Origin: Lagopus muta
Lineage: Eukaryota > Chordata > Aves > Galliformes > Phasianidae
Assembly (NCBI RefSeq): GCF_023343835.1
Contig: NC_064435.1
Span: 59,355,634 to 59,419,633, forward strand
Reading direction: 5' to 3'
DNA: 64,000 bases
Part shown: positions 36,801-49,300 of the stretch, in pieces
Numbering within the stretch: the first letter of the stretch is position 1
Layout of the letters: each line of letters begins with the position of its first letter
Made by a program: the position numbers and the translations under genes
Notes under the pieces: generated by a model
The model's input: the letters and a program-made list of their open reading frames with translations, nothing else
Told to the model about the DNA's origin: nothing
The model's database searches: none

Positions 36801-38610
36801 TTAATTAGGAAGGCATTACCATAAGTACTCTGTTTTATCACTGTACCAGTAAGACAATGGCCTCTCCAGAGCACAAGCAAGAAGTTTATATTGCTCTGAT
36901 GAAATTGATGGCCATTACTTTGGGGGAGGGAGGAAAGTAGCATAAGAAACACAGGGACAGCTCAAGTGGTAAGAACCACACAGTGATCAGTGGTACAAAA
37001 CACTAAGGGAAGAATAAGAACAGGGCAAGTATGTCTGAAATCTGGTGGATTGTAAGAAAATTACATTCTCCCAGCCTCAGTTCTTCTTTAGAGCAGGCAA
37101 TTTCCAAGTCTGCTATGACAGACTTTTCAGTATTGCTTGGTGGCTCTCACACTGTCTGACTCAGGTGACATTTTAATAACCACAGCATCCATAGACCATC
37201 CACCTACTGCATGAAGACTACGTTGAAATTGGGTTCTCTATATACTCTAAGTTTAGGAATCTGTTATTTCCTATGTCTTTTGATCCATAATTGCTATTTC
37301 CACCCATGCATGATTTTAAAGATCACTTATAACTTCAGTAATCTCTTTTCCAGGTGAAAAGCAGTTCCAGTTTTCTATTGTTTCTTATTTAGAAAATGTT
37401 CCCATATCTTGCTGCTTTCTCTAAACCTTTGCAGCTCTACAGTCCTTGATATGATGTAAGGGAAATGGAAGTGCATGTTCTATTCCAGATATATACAGAG
37501 CATGTGTATACACAACAACAAAATAATGACTCTCATCTTACTTTTCACTCTTTCCTTAATTCTTTATACTAAGTTTATTCTTCTGATTAGTAAATTGTTA
37601 TTCCCACTCTCTAATGAGGAGTATTCTAACTTCTTCAGTCAATCAACACTTTAAATGTTTTGAATAATCACAAAATTTTGTCATCCAGATACTCATCCCT
37701 TTTTCCAGGTCACTTGAACAGCAAGGAGATTAAGTACAGGACCACAGTTCTACTGGGACCTCCTCATTTGCTATCTGTTTATTTTTTAAAGAATGCAAAC
37801 ACTTCCTTCTTTTCCCATAGCCACTTAGTTCTGTTTGAAGCCTCTGATCTATCAAAAATAGCTATGAAAAGCTCCCTGGAATTCCAAACTGACTATATGA
37901 ACTGGATAACCTTATCTGACTCCTTTGCGGTCCCATTTCAAACATCTGCAGGAAGTCTATATGGAAGAATTTTCTTCTCCATCTCTAACACTATCACCCT
38001 GAGTGGATCATTTATCCAGGTGCTCACTAAATTCCACCCTGCTTTTCTAAATAGTTTCTATTCACCTCTCCAACAGAAGGTGGTATTTTCAAAGACCTCC
38101 TAGATCCCTGTACTGCCTCTGCACAAAACAGAGTTAACTTTCTCAGCAGCCCATGTGGTGCTGTGTTTTGGATTTGTAGCTAAAACAATGTTGATAATAC
38201 GGCAGTGTAATTGCTCTTGCTAAAGACAGCTTTCACAAATGCCAAGGCTTTCCCATTTTCTCTCCACTCACTACACTCCCACTGAGTAGGCTGAGGGCTG
38301 GCAAGAGACTGAGAATGGATACAACCAGGACAGCTTCCCCGACCTGGCCATAGTGATATCCCACACCATCCAACATCATGCTCAGCAATAAAAATGGGTG
38401 GAGATGAGCTGGGGGATGCTGCTCCTTTCCCCCACCCCCTTCTGTCACTTAAGAAACTGTCCCAAAACACCTACACTGATTTACCAGTTATCACATAGAT
38501 GAGATTCATTTTTTACCTAATAACAGTATACTTGATTTTAGTTTACTATTTTTTACCCTGAGGATGTTACTGTGCATGAATGAAAAAACAAGTAGAAAAA
38601 AAAGTCTATG

Positions 38611-38616
38611 TTTAAT
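38611..38616 (-). terminator. candidate poly(A) signal ATTAAA for the unnamed zinc-finger gene
   Basis: Minus-strand ATTAAA lies about 95 nt past the stop codon at 38,711. I saw no canonical AATAAA on that strand close to the stop. The assignment is weak without transcript ends. Confidence 0.35.
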
Positions 38617-38710
38617 ATCTATGTGTAGGGGCAGCCTAAACTGGCTCCTGTAAAAATTAAAAGGGAAAAAGCCTCCCTAGTATCTCAAAGTTCTTTGCCC
38701 CATATAATTA

Positions 38711-38985
38711 TTAACGTTTCACAGAGCTAAAATTGTTATGTACATTCTCATACACGTTTGTGTCTTCAAGTATACATGAAATACCTCTGAAAGCTGGATT
38801 TGTAGCTGCTATTTTGTGTAGAGTAGCAGTAACTTCCTCAACATTCATATTTCTCACGCTGTTCAAAAATTCAGTGGTGACGTTGTTCTCATATGCTGTG
38901 TCCAAAGAGCCAGTTGAAAAGTTTTGCAGTTCATCTTCCTCATTTATTGAGAAGGACTTTTTAGCCGATCGGCTGCTTGAATTGT
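38711..38985 (-). CDS. unnamed zinc-finger gene, exon 16 (terminal)
   Basis: The acceptor is 'ttctttaag'; the stop TAA is at 38,713-38,711. The 91 residues begin Ser-rich and end 'VEEVTATLHKIAATNPAF' plus a 30-residue tail. A possible internal donor near 38,788 (AGAG|gtatt) would offer another end. Confidence 0.8.
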
Positions 38986-40348
38986 CTTAAAGAAAAAAAA
39001 AAAATACTGTTTTTCAGCTAGAGAAGATTCTGAATGCTCTTCATTACTGTTATCCAAATAAAGCTTTTCAAAACAAACATTTCCAGTCTAGCACAGCAGC
39101 ATCATCATTAATAAGGCCCGCATTCAACTTCATTAATAACATTTTCACACAACCGAAGAGTCCGAAATGATTTCCATTTACAGCAAATCCTGAAGGAACA
39201 TAGGTGGCAGGTGGGTGAAAGCTCCTTGTATCATCACTTAGAAAAAGCAACTAAGAGTTCAAATTCTTTCATATTGCAAGTAATTGCAATTTTTGTTATT
39301 AGCACTGTATTAACTGAGGTCTCAAAAGTTCAGCTTTACAGAAAACTGCCACTGTATAGAAAAAAAAATGATACAAAATAGATACACTAGTACTCTGGGC
39401 ATTTTTACCTCCAAATTTAGGACAGTAATTCCAATCATACTATGTGAAAAGTAATAATTTGTTTATATTGAGAAGGAAATCCTCTCACAGAAATCCAAGA
39501 TTTTTTTTTTAAGGCTTATCAGAAGCACTGAAGTCAGGCAGTGGAAACATGCAAATATTAAACGAAACTTTCCATAACTTTGTTTATGCTACCATCTTGC
39601 TTGGACTAGACCTGCATTAAGCCTCTTCTCCACCAAAAACAGAAAAAGATGTACCAAAAAAACCAAACAAAACAAAAGAGCTATACTTTGATAGCCTCTT
39701 TAGAAAGAGCTGCTTTTAGGAAAATAAGAACTGATCACACAATTAGAGTAAGATGAATGCTTATTAATAGGCTGCCTTTTCTATATGTCTGTAGAGTGTG
39801 AAAAAAAAAAAAAACAACCAAAACTATTAATCTAAATTACTTGGCTTTATCCTGCTTTTAAGCTCTACTTTTAGAGAAGCAGAAAATAAAAGCAGTTTTC
39901 TGGAATTTAATCTTAACTAGTGTTCTAATATTTACATTAAAGCAATTTAAGAGTGTTATGCTAACATTACCAGTATCAGAATCACTAATATCTGCTGAAG
40001 TCAGCTCAGATTGTTCTGTAGAACGTTCCAATGCTTCTTCTCCATTACATTCATTATCTAAGAGGTCCTACAAGTTTGAAAAAAGTTGTGTTCAGCACTT
40101 CATCAAAATAAAACCCTAAAATGACAAAATGCTACACTTTAGTGACCACAAAAACAGATAAGACATCACAAATTTGAAAAACAAAGAAGTTATCTGAAAA
40201 TAACGTAGCTGGCATTGAACTTCTATGCACACATTTCTCATGGCATTTGTCTATATCTAAAAAACACTATGTATTGCCAATTGTTGCTTATGGAACCAAT
40301 TCTCAGCCTGCCAGATTAAAAAAGCAAGTATTTTAAACTCCAAAGATT

Positions 40349-40388
<40 letters not shown>

Positions 40389-43300
40389 AATAAATAAATA
40401 AATAAATAAATGTCTGTTGAAAGAAGTTCAGGACATGGAAGTGTTTTCTAGGGTCAATTTATTTTATTTTTCTATAGCTATTGGGCTAGAAGTTACTTCA
40501 GTTAGAACTTGATTGTTTTGAAGCGTATCAGATTTTGCCCTCTTTACATATGAACATAAAAATCTTCTATGAAAGAACAGCAGGCATAAGATGAATGTAA
40601 ATTTATTAAGGAAGTTAAAATGAGTAAATAATGAGAATTACATGCATGAAATTCATCTTGGAGAAGTACTGCCTTTTTGAGGCAGCAAGAAAGTAGTAAA
40701 GATAGAATATCACAAGGAAAGAAACACTGCAATAGCATTCTGAACTAATTAAGGCTTTTGATGACAAAGCAAAACAACTGCCATACACTTTTTTTTTTTT
40801 TTCCTGAATCATATCCTCTCGGATTCTCTACAACTTGTTTGGCTGATACTTATGTGGCATTTTCCTCTTAGCCTCTCCTTTTTAAATAAAGAAGTAGTTA
40901 TGTAGCTGGAGTACCAGGAGTAGCTGCTGTGGCAAAGGAAAATTTTATTTGACTCTGAAGTTCTATTAGAAAAGTCAAGAGGCAAAAAGGGCATGGTTTC
41001 CAATCACAGATATGTTCAATGGATTACCAACAAGAGGACAGTTCCTACCATCCCTCAGTTCCTACCATGTCAGTGTGGAGTCTGAATGTTACAATTTCAT
41101 GTAATATGAATGGGAGAAACATGGGATACAAATGATTACCACAACAAACTCAGAGAAAAATTCAAGACACCTTCATATTGCGCTTATTTAAAGACAAGTC
41201 AGTCAAAAGCAAGAACAGAACAGCAGGAGGGACTGGGTTTCTGATAATAGAGCAAGAAAGAGAACTCAAAAGGAACAGCCTAAGAGTAGGAGCAAACCAA
41301 AAATTGTATAAGAAAGAAAACTGATATCAGTAATGTTAGATTATACATTAGTGAATGAAATGCAGGGCAAGGCTGGAAAAGGAAATATAGAACAAGATTG
41401 TCAAGGAGGTCAGAAGAGATGAGAAAACCAATGGTTGGGATTAAAAAGGAGTGAATTAGAAGAAAAACTTAGATGCAAGGGAAAGCATGGGAAACATGGG
41501 CTAAAATGCATTTTGGCTTCTTCACAAAATATTAATTTTAAAAGCACCTTTGAAGACAAGCACTGAGACTAATCAACTGAAAACCTACAAGTTTATCCTG
41601 TCATGACTTCAAAAATTCTTCAAGCATGAAACAGTCAAAATTTTCAATACATCTGCCATGACAATTTTAACTATAAGTAAATTATCTGTAATAACAAAAA
41701 TGCCTCACATGAATCACATGAATCACATGAATCTATAGATTTGAAGAACCAAAACCTCATTACTTTTTTTGATGCAGCTTGCTGACGATATTCCACCAAT
41801 GCATCTGTGAGAGTCTGTGTGACTTTTAGGATAAAAGCAGCATCATCTTCATTCAGTATCTCAAAACTTTGCTGGAAAAAAAAAATAAATCACAACTCAA
41901 AAATGTTTTCCTTCGAAAGATACAAGTATCAGAACATACAAACAAATCCTGAAAGAACCATTTCATTTTTATATTCCTATTCTCCTGTCAGGTATGGCTG
42001 TAGTTACAAGGTAAATAAACTTTCTATTTCCCAGAAACCACAGTGGGAGGGAAGAAATGGGAGACGGTCCTAACAGAAGACTGCAGCAGCTATCAAAGAC
42101 AATCATTTGAAAAGAAATAACCCTAGAATGTTCCTCGAAAAACATGCAGGAAAATGCTTTCCCTTATGCAGGAAAACCCTTTCCAGGTTTTGATCTCTTC
42201 CTGAGCTATTTGCATTTAAATGAATGTATACAATTTCCTCCCTGAGGCCAGATAGATTTTTCCTCACTTAAAAACTATGCAGTAAGAATAATCACTGAAA
42301 AAACTGGGAATTATTGCATGATATTGTGGGAATCAAATGTTGTTTCTGCATTAGAATTGGGTATTATTTTTATTTCATAATCTCCGCTATCACAGGTTTT
42401 TTTTTTGGGAGTCCTTCTACTTAACTTGGGGAAGATCTGATAGTTTACATCACTTATCCTCTAGACGAACCTTCCCAGGAATGCACACTCTGTATATAGG
42501 TGTATATCCGTATATTTTGTCATACACACTGCAAGAATATCCTGCATGAGATCAAACCAGAGAACTAGTCATGGCCTGCCCAAGGAAGCGCCTGAAGATA
42601 CATCGGAAGGCCTGGCATCATCCCCCAGTGCTCTTTGTTTAATGAAGACTTTAAAGAAAATCACCATATCAGTGCGACAAGGAGAGCACCGAGACAGCTT
42701 GGAAACAACAGGATGGCTGCTGACTGACACCAGATAACAAATAAATTAACAAGTAAATAACAAATGTAAACCTTCTGATAAGGTTGTGAACCTGGAGTAC
42801 CCAGCCAGAAACAGGGAAGGGGGGGAGGCAAAGGGGAGAAAACAGGGTATCAAGGCTGTCATGTTGTGTCCATAGGTGCGCTCCTGTTTGCGGGACTGCC
42901 GCCATTGCAATCGTGAATAAATTCTGCTTTTATCAGAGATACCGTCCTGACAAAAATTATTTGGATATTTCCAACAATATGAAGAACAAGTCCAGAAGAA
43001 TCATTACAGAAGAAGATTAAAGCAAAAATCGATAGAAACAGATAATGCAGTCTGTGAAGACAGGACTGTAAATGCTAACACTGAACAGTTTGCAGTCGCA
43101 ATCCCAACAATTCTCCCCCTGTTGTCAGAGGACAATCGTGCTAAGAAAGAAGATGCACTACTAGAAAGGTACAATCTTTACAGTTTTGCTTTTAAAAGGG
43201 AAACGTGTATAGATATACAGACACACATAGGTACACACACGATAAATACTGCTTGAATTGTCACACAGTAGTTGACTCACACTAACTACTGTTAAAGATA

Positions 43301-46300
43301 CACATTAAGTTCTTCGTGATGCTTTTAACAAAATCACCATTTCCACCACTTACCACTCCTGATACGAATGTGTAAACAACACACATTTTTGACAACTCAG
43401 AACTCAGCTGTTCTGCCAACTATTTTACAACCTGAAGAAATGGAATTTATTTATTTTTATTTTCTAAGTGAAACCACATTTCATCCCTTGAAAACAGCTT
43501 CTTCCCTTTGTTCGTATCTCAAATATTTTAGTAGCACTAATTACCAACCAACTACTAGATAAGATCTTGATATTGACTAATTGCTAATCAAAATGAGTAA
43601 TTTTTGAGCACTCAGCAATTCTGTGAGTTTTTCAAAAATGACATTGCAAGGCTTAAGATGTAATGCTTACCAGGTAACTCAGCAGTTCTTCCTGACTAGT
43701 GAATTCTTCAGCAGCTGCCGCAGATGCTTGCTGTTTAACATAAACAACATCTATTAGGTGCACTATTTAGAACTGAAATAATAATTATTATGGTTATTCT
43801 AGATGCTTGCTCTAATTTGTGTGTGCTTGTACAGAAAAATGTGTTTTCACAACAAAACCTGAAAAAATATTTTTAAAGTTTACATAGTAACTCATGGGTA
43901 ATTTGTTGTTGATAATATTATTAATTTGAATAAGCAAAAGCAAACAACATTGCCATATATTAATTATTATCCCAACTATGTGTAAACTGGAACAATCCAT
44001 TAATGAAAAAATATTCACCTCAACTTCCTCGTTTTCTTCTTGCAGTTGTATATTGGTCTCACATCTTTGGATAGAAAACATATGCTGTTTCTTTTATTAT
44101 ATTAAATAATACACACAAACACTCACATGCACACACACACAGACTCTCCACATGGTTGATCTATCAAGCAATTGATAATCAGTTTAAATTATTGACACAC
44201 TACACTTTGAAAGATGTCTCTGAAAGGTTATCATTCCCTTGCAGACATTTCAGGAGGCCCAGATATCACTATAAAGACTTAAAAAAAATATATAGATAGA
44301 GATATAGAGATATAGAGATATAGAGATAGATCATTTTATAGAAATACTGGGCATACAAAGACTGATCTGGCTTAAATTTATTAACCCATATTTGCATGAT
44401 TCTGCAATTACAGCCTTCCAAGATCATGATCTCCCAGGATACCCATTGGTGCCTGGTGAAACCCAGGTGTGAATGTCTGAGATATTATTAGCTCTCTGTA
44501 TGGTAACTGTTGAGTCACAGCCTGAACCACTGATTGAGCACCTGGGGAAAGGACCCAGTCAGCCCTGGGAGCACAGGTGAAGGCAATTCAGCTGTGTGAC
44601 TGGAAAGGATGGAGCCTGGCTGCACCTCTCTTAGGCCTCATTTAAGGGCTGACTGCTGTGGGAGCTCTTTCTGGAGATCTCCCCTTAGTGAAGCTTTCTT
44701 CTGTGAACCTGAACTCTTCTAATATGGGGGAGCAATCTTTTTCCCTTCTTTTATAGCACCTCTCTGTTGTGCTGGTCCTTCCATCATCACACCTTTGTTG
44801 TAATGCTTTTCCTGTGATATTGATCTGTCCGTTCCTTGCTACACTCCTTATTTCTGCTGTTTTTACAAACTAATTTACTCTCCAGATTAAGAGCTACTAC
44901 GGTCCTTTCAAAACCTGACAAACATGAAGATTCAAAAACATGGACTTGAATTTGTTAATTAATTCTTTTCCTTAATGTCTGCCCCAGAGCAAAGCAAGAG
45001 TCCTATAGAAGGACATTTTTCCTTTTACTGTGTAACAATAAATAAGCAGAAGGTGCCAGCTCTTCATGGCTGATAGATATGCAACCAGTTTAAAGTTAGG
45101 AAACAGAGGGGATTTTTAAATCACAAGGGGAATGTTCTTTAATTTGTAAAACAAGTTTGTGTATTAAGAATAACACCTTGAAAAGTAATCACATCTAGAG
45201 GAAATATGAGGTAAATTTACATATTTTCTATTGATAAGTGAAGCTTACAGCCATGTGCACACTTTCAGAAGACGTGCATTCTACTACATTAGCACCCACT
45301 CATTCTTCACAGAACACTCCATGCAAATCCACTGTAGACAGTCATCATCTAGAGCATTTCCCTTCAAGTAATTTAAGGAGTTCAGGATTTATCTGATTTT
45401 GTTTTACTTTTCAGAACTGCTGCCTTCTTCGGTGAGGTTGCCTTTAGTGCTTTCAACAGCCGTGTTAGTTCCAACCTTCTCATCTGGTATTGTCTGTTCT
45501 TTCTGACATTGTTCCTGCTCCTCTTGAACATTCTTTTCTTCTAACAGCAATAAAAAACTGTATATTTAGTAACAGTTTTCCAAAATTCTAACTTAAATAT
45601 TCCTTGCTTGGATTTTTTTTTTAAAAGCAATATTAATGAAATCTGAAGGTATAAATAATCTAAAGAAATAAAATCAAAACCAGAACCTAAATATCAAATA
45701 CTTGTGCTTTGTGGCTGAACCAAGTCTATAATTCTGACCAGAAATATTAGGAATGAAAATAAATAAAATGCATTTAGATGGTAGCCCACTTCCCCCTCTG
45801 ACATTAAGTTTACAACAAGCAGTAACTTCTGACATGGCAGGACTTCTTCCATTATATGGCATTCGCTAATTTTAACACTTAATTCTGTTGTTTTAAAAAA
45901 AATATGTATTAGTCAGACATTTTACATGATCAAATATATACATATCTATTTTACTTTCTTATGCCCTAAACAGTCTGGCCTGCAGCTTGTCCCAGTTTTT
46001 TTTGTTTTTTTTTTAATCCCGACACTGAAGAATGTTCAGTATGTTCAAAAAAGAACCTGGGCCCCTTGCTCCAAAAATAAAGTAAAAACAGTTAAAAGTT
46101 CTGCTTATGAATTCTGTTTCTGTTCTAACATAACCAGCTACAGCAATTTTAAGTAAACCTGGACAGTTTTCTTCACTAGGATTATTCTTTCTGCCTGCCA
46201 GACCTCAAACCCCACACGCTGTGTAAATACAACATCTACAGCAGAGCATTGCTATTAAAACCATAAACAAGTACATACCAAGTAAATTCATGCAGTGGTA

Positions 46301-49300
46301 CAAGTTTAAAAAACAAAACCACTGTTCTCTGACCTTGAATCGGATCTGGCAATTTTCCATCCTTATTTTTACAGTCCATTCCTTCTTCATTACTAATTGA
46401 TGTATCCACATGCTGAACTTTAGCCTTTGACGGGCTATCATCTGCATTAGGATCTAAATAAACATGCTTGAAATGTAGCAAGATGGACTTGATATAAGTT
46501 AAAAGAAAATTATTTATAGTAGTTCTGAAAGTTCACCTGAACTGTAACCAGCACTATTTCTGTGTATTACTAGCTATAAATACAAATAAGTTTGTATGCA
46601 TTATTATGTGACAACATATAAGATACTAACTAAAAGCTTTAACTATTTTATACCCAGGCTATAACTACACACAGATCTCTTTCTTAAAAGAACTAAATAC
46701 TATAAAACATAGTAGAATTCTATACCAGGTGCAAAATTAGACTCATTAACTGAAAGGATTCTGAGTAGGATTTAACTTATTTCAAAGCTCTTATCTAGAT
46801 TTGAAATGGATAACTTTCCTCTTTAGAGTACGACACTGCTGAGATCATGATAGAAATAATCTCCACATTACTTCCATATTTTACGATACAGTTTACATAT
46901 TAATATGCATTAAGATTAGTACATTCGTTTTAATCCAAGTCTCCAAGCAAGTCCAAAAAACCAGAGTTGTGTAACAATTCTTATCCATTTCCTTGAACAG
47001 CACACAACTGCACTGTCTGTCCACCCTTGTTGTGGACAGTTGTAAAATACTAAACTGAGTGGAGAAGTCTCACAGACACCACGTTCCTACAGCTTCCTGA
47101 GCACCAATGGCTGGTAGAACTGAAGGCTTTCTTCCACAGGTAAGAGACTTACACTTGGCTTTTTGGACTGCTTGGTAAACGTACACATTGAGCTCCAGCC
47201 TACTCCTTCTGCCTAGTTCCCCAAAAAGCCTGTAAGTAGCTACTACAATTGTTACCAGGTAAAAATGTATATATGTTTCTGCAAAATGAGGAAGACTTTT
47301 TAGTTTTGTGGATGAGGGGGAGAATGGAAAGGAGAGAGAATGCTGACATAAATAACAGGTCTCTCTAGTGGCTCATGGAGGAAAAAAAAAGCTGTTCATC
47401 TAACAAATTTTCAGTACAATAGACCTTACAAAACACAGCTAACAACATTTCACATAAGCTCATTCTGACCAAACCTTTCGACCCACCCTGAAATAAAGCT
47501 GTTTCAGAACAAGTTTACCCAAGTCAGAAATGTACGGGTTACATCCCAGTGAACACACTTACATTCTTGCCATCTTTTCCTGATTACTGGAGCTTCTATA
47601 ACAACCTAAAAATACAAATAATATTGCAAATTATAAATTAAAATAATATCTAATAAAGTAGATATTATAATTATTACAAATAAGACCCAGTTACGTTGGA
47701 TATTTTGCAGATTAAATCTTATGTATTGCATTAAATAGTTACTTTGTATTGGTTTGACCAGTAACATTAAACACAACAGTGTAAAACACTGAGTAGACAT
47801 TCAAATAAAATATAAAATAGCTGGATTATGAAAGATCAAATCAAATAAAAATATCAAATACCAAATTAATAACAGGTTATGCACTCATACTTCAAACTTC
47901 CTTAAACCAACGATGAACTTGTTATGGATGCAATTCAACTGTTCTGTTTTTAATGTGGGTTTTTTTTTTTCAGAGACAATCTACAGCATATCTGTATTAT
48001 ATATAACTCTATATCCATCAGGAAAAATCTGAAAATAAACATATACATGTATATTATTTCCACAATCATGCCGGAGAAGTATTAATCACATTATGTCGGT
48101 TTGCTTGCAAACAATAATATCCTGTGTGCAAACTAATTCCATATGTAAGAATCTACAACTTTGCCAGAAGCCAGACCTTGCATAATTTAACAAGATTTTG
48201 GTCCTGTACAAAGACAATACTTCTTAGCATTGTTAGCTCTTGCCAAGAAGCACTGCTTAACAAGGATGCTGTTGACAGACACTGAAACCAGTACGAATTT
48301 AAGGCATAGCATAAAGACTGATAAGCATCTGAATCAAGTTTTTTTAAAACTTTATTGTGGTATAAACAACAACTGAAAGCAATATGAGGACATCTTCATA
48401 AGAACATGATTCTAACAGGACTGCCTCACAACAGTTTACACTCATGGTTCTCCTACGAGCACCATGCCATTGCTGAGAACCTCAAACACACCTGCAAACT
48501 TCCACTCCTTACTCACTTTTTAAAACCTGATTCTTTTGTCAACTGCCACAGGATGCTAACAAAGCAGAAACTCATTTGTGAAAATATAAAAAGCAGTTTC
48601 CTAGCAACAATGAAACAAGTTATTTTGCACATGCAATTGGGAATTGATTACATATCAATATAGATTTAGATATTCTGGATGTTGTGCTCCACACAGCTGT
48701 GTTTCTGTAGGCTCAGGTAGTTCAAATATTCTTTCAAACAAGAGAAATACTTATGATGAGAATGACCAGTAGAAAATTGCATCCAGGATACTCTCAAAAG
48801 TAATATTAAGAAGATAAAAGTACTTCTAATAAATGTTAAAAGGAATTTTAAAAAGTTTTCCTACCGTGCCAAGCATATCCACCCACTATAAAAGAAATAA
48901 TTTTCAGTTTATTTATTACTGTATACATTCTGAAATTCTTAAAGAAATGTACCTTTAATTGTTTTCTTCCTTCCTTCTTCTCAATTGTTAATGCAACTTG
49001 CCTAACTTTTCTGTTCAGTTCAGAGCCTTTACCCTTAACTTCATCAGATTCTGCTATCTCAGGATAATGCTGTTTCTAGATAAATAAGGAAATGGAAATC
49101 ATGACGTCACACTTTATCCCATGCAACTTTTTCAAGCTTTGCAACAGCTAATGCTCATGGGAGAAAAATCAATTTGTGTGCATACAAAACAGAAAGTATT
49201 AAAATGTTTAAGTACATAATTGCAGAAAAATTGGGAGGACCAAGGCCAAATCTGCTCAAAGCAGGCTCAACACTCAAATCTGAACTGGTTGCACAGAGCT

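Larger units (their letters stand above)
31601..38600. other. intergenic region between TEX10 promoter and unnamed zinc-finger gene
   Basis: About 7 kb with no supported exon. It contains a T24 run, three CR1 fragments (32.8, 35.2 and 36.5 kb), an A18 run and a few short local duplications. No promoter-like sequence other than the TEX10 island. Confidence 0.7.
40068..41763. other. intron 14 of unnamed zinc-finger gene, with a microsatellite
   Basis: Contains the AAAT repeat at 40.35-40.41 kb and a three-unit 9-mer repeat at 41.71-41.74 kb. No interspersed repeat recognised. Confidence 0.7.
44065..45403. other. intron 11 with simple repeat and an unclassified block
   Basis: Carries an AGAGATAT-type simple repeat at 44.28-44.33 kb. 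A more GC-rich block at about 44.42-44.88 kb looks like interspersed repeat DNA, but I cannot name it. Confidence 0.6.
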
